Source: Massilia sp. W12
Lineage (GTDB): Bacteria; Pseudomonadota; Gammaproteobacteria; Burkholderiales; Burkholderiaceae_D
Assembly (NCBI RefSeq): GCF_037300705.1
Contig: NZ_CP147776.1
Coordinates: forward strand, 1,736,001-1,800,000
Reading direction: 5' to 3'
Length of the DNA stretch: 64,000 nucleotides
Shown here: in pieces, positions 55,981 to 64,000 of the stretch
How the letters are laid out: every line of letters starts with the position of its first letter
Position numbering within the stretch: the first letter of the stretch is position 1
Program-made: the position numbers and the translations under genes
The notes under the pieces: model-generated
What the model was told of the DNA's origin: nothing
The model's database searches: none
What the model saw: the letters and a program-made list of their open reading frames with translations, nothing else

Positions 55981-56625
55981 GTGAATTTTTCCCTGTTTGA
56001 TGAAATCCCCGTGTTTCCCGATTTATTGTGCGGCGTGGATGAGGCCGGACGCGGCCCGCTGGCCGGCGCGGTTTTTGCCGCCGCCGTCATCCTCGATCCG
56101 GCGCGCCCGATCGCAGGGTTGCGCGACTCCAAAAAATTAAGCGAAGCCAAGCGCGACGCGCTGGCCCTGCAAATTCAAGAACAAGCCCTGGCCTGGGCCG
56201 TGGCCCAAGCCTCGGTGGAAGAAGTGGATCAACTCAATATTCTGCACGCCAGCATGCTGGCGATGCAGCGCGCTGTGGCCGCGCTTACGCTCACGCCGGT
56301 GATGGTGCTGGTGGACGGCAACCGCCGCCCGGTGTTGCCGATGCCGGTGGAAGCGATTGTCAAGGGCGACGATAAAATCGAAGCCATTTCCGCCGCCTCG
56401 ATTCTGGCCAAAACCGTGCGTGACGCGGACATGCTGCGTTTGCACGCCATCTATCCGCAATATGCCTTTGATCAACACAAAGGCTATGGCACCGCCTTGC
56501 ATCTGGAGCGCTTGAGCGCACACGGCCCATGCGAGGCGCACCGCAAGAGTTTTGCGCCGGTCGCCGCCAGCCTGCAAGCGCGCGAATTAACGCCGCAGAT
56601 TGACGCTGCGCCGGCCGTCATCTGA
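55981..56625 (+). CDS. rnhB: Ribonuclease HII
   Basis: Cuts RNA in RNA-DNA hybrids and removes misincorporated ribonucleotides. It has 214 residues. [20 protein letters not shown] carries the first Asp-Glu pair, VLVDGNRRP the next Asp, and [17 protein letters not shown] the rest of the metal site. GTG start, 31 bases after lpxB; this lpxB-rnhB pair is conserved in many proteobacteria. Confidence 0.96.
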   Translation: MNFSLFDEIPVFPDLLCGVDEAGRGPLAGAVFAAAVILDPARPIAGLRDSKKLSEAKRDALALQIQEQALAWAVAQASVEEVDQLNILHASMLAMQRAVAALTLTPVMVLVDGNRRPVLPMPVEAIVKGDDKIEAISAASILAKTVRDADMLRLHAIYPQYAFDQHKGYGTALHLERLSAHGPCEAHRKSFAPVAASLQARELTPQIDAAPAVI

Positions 56626-56633
56626 GAGGGTCT

Positions 56634-57431
56634 ATGAAGCACATCAGCTCACGCGACAATCCGCAATACAAACAGCTGAAACTGCTGTGCGGCCCGGCCA
56701 GCGCCAAAAAACGCGGCGATCTGGCGGCAGCCGAAGGCATCCACTTATGCCAGGCCATGTTAGAGCAGGGCATACAGCCGCAGATGTGCGTGCTGTCTGA
56801 CAGCGCCTTGGCGCACCCCGAAGTGCAAGCCCTGTTGCGCGCCATCGATCCCGCCAAGGTTGCCATGTTGCAATTAGCTGACAAACTGTTTGCCGACCTC
56901 AGCAGTCTGGAAAACGGGGTAGGGGTGTTGTGCCTGCTGCCTGTTCCCCGCCCGCGCTTGCCAGAGCGCATCACCGACGATGCGGTGGTGCTGGATGCCG
57001 TGCAGGATCCGGGCAATCTCGGCTCGATTTTGCGCAGTGCGGCAGCGGCTGGCATCCGTGATGTGTTTTGCGGCGCCGGCAGCGCGCAATGCTGGTCGCC
57101 CAAAGTGCTGCGCGCCGGCATGGGCGCACATTTTGTCTTGCGCATCCATGAACAACTGGACTTGACGCAACTCTTGGCGCATGCCGGAATCCCCGTTATC
57201 GCCACCAGTTCACATGTGCAAGAGACGGTTTTCGAGGCGGATTTACGTTCCCCGCGAATTTGGCTGTTCGGTAATGAAGGACAAGGTGTATCATCTGTAT
57301 TGCTGCAGCGCGCCAATTTACGCCTTGCGCTGCCACATCTTGGTAAAATCGAGTCTTTGAATGTGGCGGCGTGTGCGGCGGTGTGCCTGTTTGAGCAAAT
57401 GCGCCAAAGAATCATGGCGCAACAGCGCTGA
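56634..57431 (+). CDS. TrmH/SpoU-family RNA 2'-O-methyltransferase
   Basis: 265-residue knotted (SPOUT) methyltransferase acting on rRNA or tRNA. The N-terminal substrate-binding domain starts ISSRDNPQYKQLKLL. The three SpoU motifs are LDAVQDPGNLGSILRSAAA, IWLFGNEGQGVSS and LPHLGKIESLNVAACAAVCL. The layout is like RlmB-type and YsgA-type enzymes; the exact RNA target cannot be told. It follows rnhB by eight bases and ends the lipid A operon. Confidence 0.9.
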   Translation: MKHISSRDNPQYKQLKLLCGPASAKKRGDLAAAEGIHLCQAMLEQGIQPQMCVLSDSALAHPEVQALLRAIDPAKVAMLQLADKLFADLSSLENGVGVLCLLPVPRPRLPERITDDAVVLDAVQDPGNLGSILRSAAAAGIRDVFCGAGSAQCWSPKVLRAGMGAHFVLRIHEQLDLTQLLAHAGIPVIATSSHVQETVFEADLRSPRIWLFGNEGQGVSSVLLQRANLRLALPHLGKIESLNVAACAAVCLFEQMRQRIMAQQR

Positions 57432-57545
57432 AAAGCGTCAAAAAGCCTGTCATGCAGATAGCATGACCGATGCGAATGAAGCATAATGAAGGCGCGCCGG
57501 CAGCGCACAAGCGCCGGCGGCCAATCGCGGACGAGAGGATACAAG

Positions 57546-58748
57546 ATGCAAATTGCCGATGTGAATTTTCTGGTTGCGGAAGATGATCCGGTGCAAAGCT
57601 GGGCCTTGGCCACGCAGCTCAAAAAACTGGGGGCGCAACATGTCACCGAAGTGGCCGACGGCCAGGAAGCGCTGGCCGTATTCCAGGACCAGGATCGGGA
57701 AGCCATCGACATCGGCCTGATTGATTTGAACATGCCGCAAATGGATGGCATGGAATTGATCCGCCACCTGGCCAAAGCCGATATCCACGCCACCATTATT
57801 TTAGTCACCGCACACGACCGCTCCCTCCTGTTTTCAGTCGAAACCATGTCCAAGGCGTATGGCATCGATGTGCTGGGCACCATCGAAAAGCCGGTCACGC
57901 CGGAGCATTTGCAAGCGCTGTTGCGCGACTATCTGAGCTCCTCGCGCAGCAAAGACAAAGGGCGCGTCCGTCCGCCCGTGTTTTCACTGGAAGAAATTGA
58001 GGAAGGCTTGCGTGAAAACCAATTCGAGCCTTTCTTTCAACCCAAAGTCGAACTCAAAACCGGCTATATCAAGGGGGCGGAAGCGTTTGCGCGCTGGCGG
58101 CACCCGCAGCACGGCATTTTGCCGCCCTCCGCCTTTCTCCCGGTATTAGAGCAGCATGGCGTGATTGACACCCTGAACTGGGTCATGATCGAAAAAGCGG
58201 TGGCGGCCTGCCGCTCCTGGCATGATCAGGAATTCCCGGTCGCGGTGTCTTTGAATATTTCCGTCTCCACCCTGGCCAACCCGGTCTTCACCGACCGCAT
58301 GATCGAATGCGCGCAGCGCTACGGTCTGGAGCCGGAATATGTGATACTCGAAATCACCGAATCCGCCGTGCTGGCCACAGATCCGCAATTCTGGGAAACC
58401 TTAACGCGCTTGCGCATGAAGGGCTTCGGTCTCTCGGTGGACGACTATGGCACCGGCAACTCGAATATCCAGATGTTGGCGCGCATTCCTTTCTCCGAAC
58501 TCAAGATCGAACGCAGCTTTGTGGCGGGCGCAGCGCAAAATGAGGCGCTGGGCATCGTCTTGAATTCCTGTTTATCGCTGTCGCGCAGCTTAAACCGTTT
58601 TTCGGTCGCGGTCGGGGTCGAAACCAAACAGGATTGGGACTTTTTGCAAGGCATGGGCTGCACCTGCGCGCAAGGTTTTTACATCGCCAAGCCGCTGGAA
58701 GCCAAGGCCTTCCCGGCCTGGATGGAAGAATGGCAGCACTTTTTCTGA
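57546..58748 (+). CDS. Response regulator with EAL (cyclic di-GMP phosphodiesterase) domain
   Basis: 400 residues: receiver domain (about 1-130, phosphoacceptor Asp60 in LIDLNMPQMDG) joined to an EAL domain (about 155-395), as in RocR and VieA. The EAL signature reads EAF (GAEAFARWRHP), a tolerated variant. The other catalytic residues are present: Asn in LNISVSTL, Glu in LEITESAV, the double Asp in VDDYGTGNSNI, Lys in LKIERSF, Glu in GVETKQDW and Gln in CAQGFY. It is therefore probably an active phosphodiesterase that lowers cyclic di-GMP. AGAGGA before the ATG marks the start. No cognate kinase is nearby. Confidence 0.93.
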   Translation: MQIADVNFLVAEDDPVQSWALATQLKKLGAQHVTEVADGQEALAVFQDQDREAIDIGLIDLNMPQMDGMELIRHLAKADIHATIILVTAHDRSLLFSVETMSKAYGIDVLGTIEKPVTPEHLQALLRDYLSSSRSKDKGRVRPPVFSLEEIEEGLRENQFEPFFQPKVELKTGYIKGAEAFARWRHPQHGILPPSAFLPVLEQHGVIDTLNWVMIEKAVAACRSWHDQEFPVAVSLNISVSTLANPVFTDRMIECAQRYGLEPEYVILEITESAVLATDPQFWETLTRLRMKGFGLSVDDYGTGNSNIQMLARIPFSELKIERSFVAGAAQNEALGIVLNSCLSLSRSLNRFSVAVGVETKQDWDFLQGMGCTCAQGFYIAKPLEAKAFPAWMEEWQHFF

Positions 58749-58774
58749 TCTGAACAAGCTCTTTTGTGCAACCC

Positions 58775-58794
58775 CGGGCGCAAGCCCGCTTTTT
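58775..58794 (+). terminator. Intrinsic terminator after the EAL response regulator
   Basis: CGGGC, tetraloop GCAA, GCCCG, then CTTTTT. Short but typical; it ends 18 bases before the next gene. Confidence 0.75.
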
Positions 58795-58812
58795 CTGGAA
58801 AGAACAACAACA

Positions 58813-59298
58813 ATGCCAGCCGACATTCATACAAGCGTCGATGGCCCGGTGCGGGTCGAAATTGGCGACTGGGCGACTTTAGCCGATGACGCCCACTTGA
58901 TCCGCCATGCGGTGTTCGTGGAAGAACAGCATGTGCCGGATGAAATCGAGCAAGATCAAATGGACCCCTATTGCTTGCACGCGGTGGCGTATGACGTGAA
59001 AAGCGGCGCCGCTTTAGGTACAGGCCGCCTGCTGCCGGACGGCCATATTGGCCGTATGGCGGTGCTGCCGGAAGCGCGCGGGCGCGGCATTGGCGGCATC
59101 ATCCTGCGCAGCCTGATGCAACACGCACAGCAGCGCGGCCATGGCCGCGTGGTCTTGAATGCGCAAACCACAGTGCAAAATTTCTACACCCAACACGGCT
59201 TTGACCGCACCCCGCTGCAGGAATTTGAAGAAGCCGGGATTGCGCATGTGGAAATGCAGCATGTGTTTAGTGCGGGAAAAGCAAGCGATACGGAGTAA
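58813..59298 (+). CDS. GNAT family N-acetyltransferase, ElaA-like
   Basis: 161 residues. LIRHAVFVEEQHVPDEIEQD is the ElaA/YjcF-type opening, GRMAVLPEARGRGIGGIILR the acetyl-CoA binding loop, and VVLNAQTTVQNFYTQHGFDR the C-terminal part. Substrate unknown. It follows the EAL regulator but across a terminator, so it likely has its own promoter. The 260 bases after it contain a GGCGATT / AATCGCC stem (59310-59340) and no gene I can support. Confidence 0.88.
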   Translation: MPADIHTSVDGPVRVEIGDWATLADDAHLIRHAVFVEEQHVPDEIEQDQMDPYCLHAVAYDVKSGAALGTGRLLPDGHIGRMAVLPEARGRGIGGIILRSLMQHAQQRGHGRVVLNAQTTVQNFYTQHGFDRTPLQEFEEAGIAHVEMQHVFSAGKASDTE

Positions 59299-59558
59299 AT
59301 CTTTCTGCGGCGATTGTGCATAATGCAGAGCATAATCGCCAGCTGGCTTGTGCTCTGGTAATGGCAGAATTCCCCGATGCCTGAGCTGGATGCCGCAATC
59401 AGTCAAAAGGGGAGTGATGCAGCGGGCCGGTGACGCTGGTGATGCATGTTAAGCAAAAGTGCATGTATTATTTATATGGAAAATGAAATCCATGTACATC
59501 ATGCGCCAGCACCGCCGGCAGCATGAAGTTGTTTGCGCAGCCTCTGAATTCATCCGCC

Positions 59559-60296
59559 TCAGCGCACCAGCCGCTCCACCAGACAAGGATCCTGATCCCG
59601 GTTTAATTTCGCCACGCTGGATACCCGCGTGCCATAGCTGCCGGATTCAATGCACACAGGCGAGAGCATGCGTTCCCATTCGAGCGGCACGCCGGTGTCA
59701 GGCAGGCGGAAATCGGGCGCGCGTGCGGTGTCGGCCAGCATCTCAAAATATGCATCCGCCGGCGCGCGCTGGCAAATCAGGCTGCCGAATTGGGCCTTGG
59801 TTTTGACCACTTTCGGCCAGGCCGTGTCTAAGGCGGCATTCGATAGGCCGTAAATCCCCGGCGCGAGCGGCTGGCCGTTGCGCGCATCATCGCTGCGGTT
59901 GGAAAACCAGATCAATTGTTCGCGGTCGGCCAGCAATAAATTAAAACCTTCATACGCATCCGCCTTGGCTTGCACCAAGGCCAGATAGCGCTCCGGCGTG
60001 ATTGTGTCATCGCACAGAAAATCCGCCACCAATTCGCCGCGCGTGGGTGCTTCCGGGCGCTTCGGCGCGCCGCTGCGCACCGCAGTCAGGGCGGCGAAAC
60101 GCTGGCCGCGCGGGCCGCTCTTGGAGACGCCAAGCCAAGTGCCGCCGCCTTGCAAATCGCGACCGGCCAAGACATGCGGATGGTTTTCCCACCAGGCCGC
60201 AGGGCTGGCCGGACGGGCGTAAAACTCATCGCGGTTGGCCGCTGCAATCAGCGGCGCGCAAGGCACCATTTGCCAAGCCAGAACGATCAAACACAT
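59559..60296 (-). CDS. NRDE (TANGO2-like) family protein
   Basis: 245-residue protein of the NRDE family, related to eukaryotic TANGO2, recently connected with haem handling; the bacterial role is uncertain. The N-terminus MCLIVLAWQ with Cys at position 2 is invariant in the family, and AAANRDEFYARPASPAAWW contains the NRDE motif. It has an Ntn-hydrolase-like pattern with Cys2 as possible nucleophile, which is inference. Its start overlaps the end of the DUF4936 gene upstream, same strand. Confidence 0.88.
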   Translation of the reverse strand: MCLIVLAWQMVPCAPLIAAANRDEFYARPASPAAWWENHPHVLAGRDLQGGGTWLGVSKSGPRGQRFAALTAVRSGAPKRPEAPTRGELVADFLCDDTITPERYLALVQAKADAYEGFNLLLADREQLIWFSNRSDDARNGQPLAPGIYGLSNAALDTAWPKVVKTKAQFGSLICQRAPADAYFEMLADTARAPDFRLPDTGVPLEWERMLSPVCIESGSYGTRVSSVAKLNRDQDPCLVERLVR

Positions 60297-60589
60297 GGCG
60301 CGCACTCCAGGCTGACAAAATGCTCAATGTGCCGCACGCCAAACAAATCCAGACCGCTGGCGGCGGCGCTCACTTGCAACAGCTCCGGCACATGGCCGGG
60401 GTCCAGCTTGCACACATCCAACATGCGCCAGACTTCCAGCAACGTCAATTGCTCAGCCGCATCCTGCTTTAACTGCAATTCACCATAAAATCCCAGCTTG
60501 GCCAGATGCGCGCGCATCTGCGCAAAACCCAGTTGCGCGCGTTCCAGCTGGCTGGCTTCCAGCTTGTAATACTGATACCAGGTGTGCAT
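60287..60589 (-). CDS. DUF4936 family protein
   Basis: 100-residue protein resembling DUF4936, known from betaproteobacteria where it commonly lies beside ygfZ. It begins MHTWYQYYKLEASQLERAQL, suggesting a small ferredoxin-like or ABM-type alpha/beta fold, and ends with HIEHFVSLECAPCV. No catalytic motif is evident. It sits between ygfZ (four bases away) and the NRDE gene (overlap of ten bases), so the three are co-transcribed. Confidence 0.82.
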   Translation of the reverse strand: MHTWYQYYKLEASQLERAQLGFAQMRAHLAKLGFYGELQLKQDAAEQLTLLEVWRMLDVCKLDPGHVPELLQVSAAASGLDLFGVRHIEHFVSLECAPCV

Positions 60590-60593
60590 GTGC

Positions 60594-61532
60594 TTATTCC
60601 TGCACCGGAATCTGGTAAGGCAATTCCAGCAGGCGCAACGCCGCGCCGCCGGCGCTTAATTGGTCGCCGCTGAATGCGGTCTTCAATTCAATCAGGCAAT
60701 CCACGCCGCCCTCAGGAGCTGGCGCGCTTAACACCAGCTGGCCGCAAGCCTGCTCCGGGTCTTCTGCGCCAAACACTTCCACCCCGGCGGGCAAAGCGTC
60801 AAGCGCGCTATGTGCTAAAAACATGCGGCGCTTGAGTTTGCCCAGATACTGGCTGCGCGCCACCACTTCCTGGCCGGGGTAGCAACCTTTTTTGAAATTC
60901 ACCCCGCCAAGCACTTCCAGATTCACCATCTGCGGCACAAAAGCTTCAAAGGTCGCTTCCGTAATCCAGGCCATGCCGCTGCGCACATCCAGCCAGTCGC
61001 CGCCGGCTGCCGGCTGTTGCGGCAGGCTGGCCGGCAGCGTGCTTTCACGCGGCGCCAGCCACAGATGGCGCGCAATGCCGCAGCTGTCAGGCAAGCGCAG
61101 CACGCACAGATTGTGGGCTTGGGCGTGGCGCAACGGCGCGATGCCGCTGGCGCCGTCGCTGCCCGCGCCGCACAAGCGCAGCACTTGCAAATCGCTGATA
61201 CTGAGTTTGACCTTGGCGCGCAAAATAAACATCGACAAGCGCTTATGCAAGCCGGGCGCCAATTGCGCCGGGCACAGCAGGCGGATGTGCTCAGGCCCGG
61301 CGCGCCAGACCAGCATAATCGCCTGCAGCCGGCCTTTGTTATTGCAATATCCCGCGTAGCGCACCTCATCGGCTTGCAGATGCAAAACATCCTGGGTTAA
61401 TTGCTTATGCAGAAAATCAGCGGCTTCCGGGCCGTGAGCGTCGAGCACGGTCAAGGCCATGCCATCGCAAATCGCGCCTTGTGATAATTGCTGCAAATCA
61501 GGGCAGCCCTGCATGATGGAACTCTGGTTCAT
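60594..61532 (-). CDS. ygfZ: Folate-binding Fe-S cluster/tRNA modification protein YgfZ
   Basis: 312-residue GcvT-like protein needed for the activity of some Fe-S enzymes such as MiaB. The family signature KGCYPGQEVVARSQYLGKLK contains the essential cysteine. The tetrahydrofolate-binding fold is spread over the N-terminal two thirds, with DFLHKQLTQDVLHLQADEV near the start. It is the first gene of ygfZ-DUF4936-NRDE and diverges from mltG with 175 bases between. Confidence 0.93.
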   Translation of the reverse strand: MNQSSIMQGCPDLQQLSQGAICDGMALTVLDAHGPEAADFLHKQLTQDVLHLQADEVRYAGYCNNKGRLQAIMLVWRAGPEHIRLLCPAQLAPGLHKRLSMFILRAKVKLSISDLQVLRLCGAGSDGASGIAPLRHAQAHNLCVLRLPDSCGIARHLWLAPRESTLPASLPQQPAAGGDWLDVRSGMAWITEATFEAFVPQMVNLEVLGGVNFKKGCYPGQEVVARSQYLGKLKRRMFLAHSALDALPAGVEVFGAEDPEQACGQLVLSAPAPEGGVDCLIELKTAFSGDQLSAGGAALRLLELPYQIPVQE

Positions 61533-61707
61533 AGAATGTGTGTGTGGCTTGGGTTATCATTACGCCCGCCGGGGGCATAGCATGGTGCGATGCCATTATA
61601 AGGTTGCTGCTAAAGCTCTGCAGGACACGCACCAAATACAGGGCTGACGAGCTGCCTTGCCGGGACAATTTTTTGCGTCAGCCCTAAAATCCATAGATCA
61701 GGACGGA

Positions 61708-62703
61708 ATGAAGAAATTTTTTGCACTGCTGCTCAGCCTCTTGCTGCTTACCGGCGCGCTTGGCGCCGGCTTTGCATGGTGGGCGCAACAGCCCATACTG
61801 GAGCAAGGCGCACCGATTGAATTCACCATCAAACCGGGCAGCAGTCTGCCTGCGGCCATGCAGCAAATCCAAAGCGCCGGCGTGCCGGTGCAAGCCGCGA
61901 TGCTGGGCCTGCTGGCGCGCTTGAGCGACAAGGGCGGCCGCATCAAAGCAGGAACCTATGAACTCAAGCCCGGAACCACGCCGGCCGGCTTGCTCAATCA
62001 ACTGGTGCGCGGCGAATTCGCACAAGAGAGCCTGGTGATTATCGAAGGCTGGACTTTCCGCCAGATGCGCGAAGCGATTGCCGCCCATCCTGCCCTGAAA
62101 CACGATACGCGCGAGTTGAGCGATGCGGCGCTTTTGCAAAAGCTGGAGATTGATTACAAACTGGCCGAAGGTCTGTTTTTCCCTGACACCTATTTATTCG
62201 CCAAGGGCGCCAGCGATATGCAAATTTATCGTCAGGCGCATGCCGCTCTGATGCGCCGCTTAGGCGAGCAGTGGGATAAGCGGGCCAAAGATCTGCCCTA
62301 TAAAAGTCCCTATCAAGCCTTGATCATGGCCTCGATTGTGGAAAAAGAGACCGGCCAAAGGAGTGAGCGCGCAGAAATCGCCGGCGTGTTTGTCAACCGG
62401 CTGCGCCTTGGCATGCTGCTGCAAACCGATCCCACCGTGATTTACGGCATGGGCGAAAAATACCAGGGTAAGATTTATAAGCGCGACCTGGAAACCGACA
62501 CGCCTTACAATACCTACACCAGAGCTGGCTTGCCGCCATCGCCGATTGCGCTGCCCGGCGCGGAATCTTTGGCCGCCGCGCTGGCCCCGGCCAAAACCGA
62601 ATCACTGTACTTTGTCGCCCGTGGCGATGGCAGCAGCAAATTTTCCTCCACCCTGGACGAGCATAACCGCGCCGTCAATAAATATCAGCGCAATCAACCA
62701 TGA
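61708..62703 (+). CDS. mltG: Endolytic peptidoglycan transglycosylase MltG
   Basis: Inner-membrane enzyme that cuts nascent glycan strands and may set their length. It has 331 residues. One N-terminal membrane helix (MKKFFALLLSLLLLTGALG), a LysM-like region, then the YceG catalytic domain with IMASIVEKETGQRSERAEIA carrying the catalytic Glu, and VFVNRLRLGMLLQTDPTVIY. AGGACGGA upstream supports this ATG over one 17 codons earlier. ATGA overlap with tmk. Confidence 0.95.
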   Translation: MKKFFALLLSLLLLTGALGAGFAWWAQQPILEQGAPIEFTIKPGSSLPAAMQQIQSAGVPVQAAMLGLLARLSDKGGRIKAGTYELKPGTTPAGLLNQLVRGEFAQESLVIIEGWTFRQMREAIAAHPALKHDTRELSDAALLQKLEIDYKLAEGLFFPDTYLFAKGASDMQIYRQAHAALMRRLGEQWDKRAKDLPYKSPYQALIMASIVEKETGQRSERAEIAGVFVNRLRLGMLLQTDPTVIYGMGEKYQGKIYKRDLETDTPYNTYTRAGLPPSPIALPGAESLAAALAPAKTESLYFVARGDGSSKFSSTLDEHNRAVNKYQRNQP

Positions 62704-63338
62704 GCACAATCACTTATCAGCCGCGTTTTATCAGCATGGAGGGCATAGACGGGGCCGGCAAATCCACCCATCTGCCCTTTATCCGCAGCTTGCTCACGCA
62801 AGCCGGGCTGGAAGTGGTGCAAACCCGCGAGCCGGGCGGCACGCCCCTGGGCGAAACTCTGCGCGCGATTCTGCTCAGTCAAACCATGTCTGCGCAAACC
62901 GAGGCCATGCTGATGTTTGCCGCGCGCCGTGAAAATTATCTGCAGGTGATTGCGCCGGCATTGGCGCGCGGGGCCTGGGTGCTGTGTGACCGCTTCACCG
63001 ATTCCAGTCTGGCGTATCAGGGCGGCGGGCGCGCCATGCCGGACGCTGAGCTTGCGCAATTGCAGCAGATCGCCATCGGCCCGGTGCAGCCCGATTTGAC
63101 GCTGCTGTTTGATGTGCCGCTGGAAGTGGCGCAGGCGCGCATCGGCAGCAGCCGCGAGCTGGACAAATTTGAACAGGAACAAGCCGATTTTCACGCCCGC
63201 GTGCGGCAATATTATTTACAGCTGGCCGCCGCCAATCCGCAGCGTTACCGCCTGCTGGACGCACGTCACAGCATTGCAGAACTGCAAGCGCAATTGCAGC
63301 AGATTTTGCAAGACTTTTTGCATGGGGCGCGCTGCTGA
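62700..63338 (+). CDS. tmk: Thymidylate kinase
   Basis: Phosphorylates dTMP to dTDP. It has 212 residues. The P-loop is EGIDGAGKSTHLPF, the DRY-like motif is LCDRFTDSSLAYQGGGR, and the LID follows the ELDKFEQEQ stretch. The mltG-tmk-holB order is conserved in proteobacteria, and all junctions here overlap. Confidence 0.97.
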   Translation: MSTITYQPRFISMEGIDGAGKSTHLPFIRSLLTQAGLEVVQTREPGGTPLGETLRAILLSQTMSAQTEAMLMFAARRENYLQVIAPALARGAWVLCDRFTDSSLAYQGGGRAMPDAELAQLQQIAIGPVQPDLTLLFDVPLEVAQARIGSSRELDKFEQEQADFHARVRQYYLQLAAANPQRYRLLDARHSIAELQAQLQQILQDFLHGARC

Positions 63339-64000
63339 TGGCCACCCGCGCGCCCAAAAAAGAAGCGAATGAAGACGGCCTGGCCGCCAGCCGGCCAGGC
63401 GCTGAGCCGATGTTCGCCTGGCATCTGCCGGTGTTTGAAAGTTTGCTGCAGCAACGCGCCAATCTGCCGCATGCCTTGCTCGCATATGGCCCGGCGGGCA
63501 GCGGCAAAACCGTGTTTGGCGAGCGTTTAGCGCAAGCCTTGCTGTGCGAAAACCGCAGCCCGCTGGCGCAAGCCTGCGGCGTGTGCCCCTCCTGCACCTG
63601 GTATTTGCAAGGCAACCATCCCGATTTCCGCCTGCTGCGCCCGGAGAGTTTTGAAGCGCAAGCGCAAGCCAAGGGCGACGCCAAAACCGAGGGCAAAGAA
63701 GGTAAAGAAGGCAGCAAGGAAATCCGCATTGATCAGGTGCGCGAGCTGGCCGACTTCATCAACCTTTCCACCCACCGACGCGGTCTGCGCATCATTTTGC
63801 TGTATCCGGCGCAAAGCTTGAACCTGGCCTCTTCAAACGCCTTGCTCAAGACCTTGGAAGAACCGCCGCCTTCGACCCTGTTTATTCTGGTGGCGGACAG
63901 TCTGGACCGCCTGCTGCCGACGATTTTATCGCGCTGCCGCAAGCTGGCCCTGCCGGCCCCGACCCCGGCCCAGGCGCTGGCCTGGCTGCAAGCGCAGGGC
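63338..64000 (+). CDS. holB: DNA polymerase III delta-prime subunit, 5' part
   Basis: Clamp-loader subunit; 221 codons are visible before the window ends. The Walker A is YGPAGSGKTVFGERLAQALL. The zinc-binding cysteines are in LLCENRSPLAQACGVCPSC. SSNALLKTLEEPPPSTLFIL and ILSRCRKLALP are delta-prime signatures. An unusual Lys/Glu/Gly-rich insert (AKGDAKTEGKEGKEGSKE) lies between the zinc module and the next strand. The start overlaps the tmk stop. Confidence 0.95.
   Translation, partial: MATRAPKKEANEDGLAASRPGAEPMFAWHLPVFESLLQQRANLPHALLAYGPAGSGKTVFGERLAQALLCENRSPLAQACGVCPSCTWYLQGNHPDFRLLRPESFEAQAQAKGDAKTEGKEGKEGSKEIRIDQVRELADFINLSTHRRGLRIILLYPAQSLNLASSNALLKTLEEPPPSTLFILVADSLDRLLPTILSRCRKLALPAPTPAQALAWLQAQG

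Overview
The window is a GC-rich bacterial chromosome segment that looks like a betaproteobacterium, most likely Burkholderiales and close to Oxalobacteraceae. The clues are an EarP-type arginine-modified EF-P pair, a CheD/CheZ-containing chemotaxis operon, the leftward block metG - GNAT - DUF3460 - scpA - panC, a DUF4936/ygfZ pair, a PEP-CTERM protein, and the block rpsB-tsf-pyrH-frr-uppS-cdsA-dxr-rseP-bamA-skp-lpxD-fabZ-lpxA-lpxB-rnhB. I saw no transposase, integrase, prophage gene or CRISPR array. The species is inferred, not proven.

Layout. 1-8674: chemotaxis genes on the plus strand (end of a CheY-like gene, cheA, cheW, one chemoreceptor with a CheR-tether tail, cheR, cheD, cheB, cheY, cheZ). 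8791-9999: a degenerate EAL plus HDOD signalling protein, ending at a terminator shared with the leftward metG-to-panC operon (10066-14629). 14762-17264: mrp and gltX. 17403-18218: seven tRNA genes in the order Ala-Glu-Glu-Ala-Glu-Glu-Ala. 18275-20099: earP and efp. 20298-24358: a YiaA-like membrane protein, an unrecognised membrane protein, an MDR-family reductase and long-form leuA. Upstream of leuA is a strong promoter and a short reading frame rich in CTA leucine codons, a likely attenuator.

24846-41242 is the accessory part. It holds a periplasmic Cache-like protein; selD with an AGE-family sugar isomerase; a divergent EgtB/SenA-like gene that has lost two of the three expected iron-binding histidines; an orphan solute-binding protein; a Kef-type K+/H+ antiporter with its flavoprotein partner; an S41 peptidase; a two-subunit molybdenum hydroxylase; a PEP-CTERM protein; a methyltransferase; and a CaiB-type CoA transferase.

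41689-57431 is core biosynthesis: a structured rpsB leader, ribosomal protein S2, EF-Ts, UMP kinase, ribosome recycling factor, isoprenoid and phospholipid precursors, site-2 protease, outer-membrane assembly (BamA, Skp), lipid A synthesis, RNase HII and an rRNA/tRNA methyltransferase. 57546-64000 carries a receiver-EAL response regulator, a GNAT, an NRDE protein, DUF4936, ygfZ, and the overlapping mltG-tmk-holB set, with holB cut by the window end.

The most unusual locus is 25514-29210. SelD makes selenophosphate, and the neighbouring EgtB/SenA-like gene belongs to the family that makes the C-Se or C-S bond of selenoneine or ergothioneine. Yet its metal site looks broken, no senB is present, and a sugar 2-epimerase-type gene sits in the selD operon instead.
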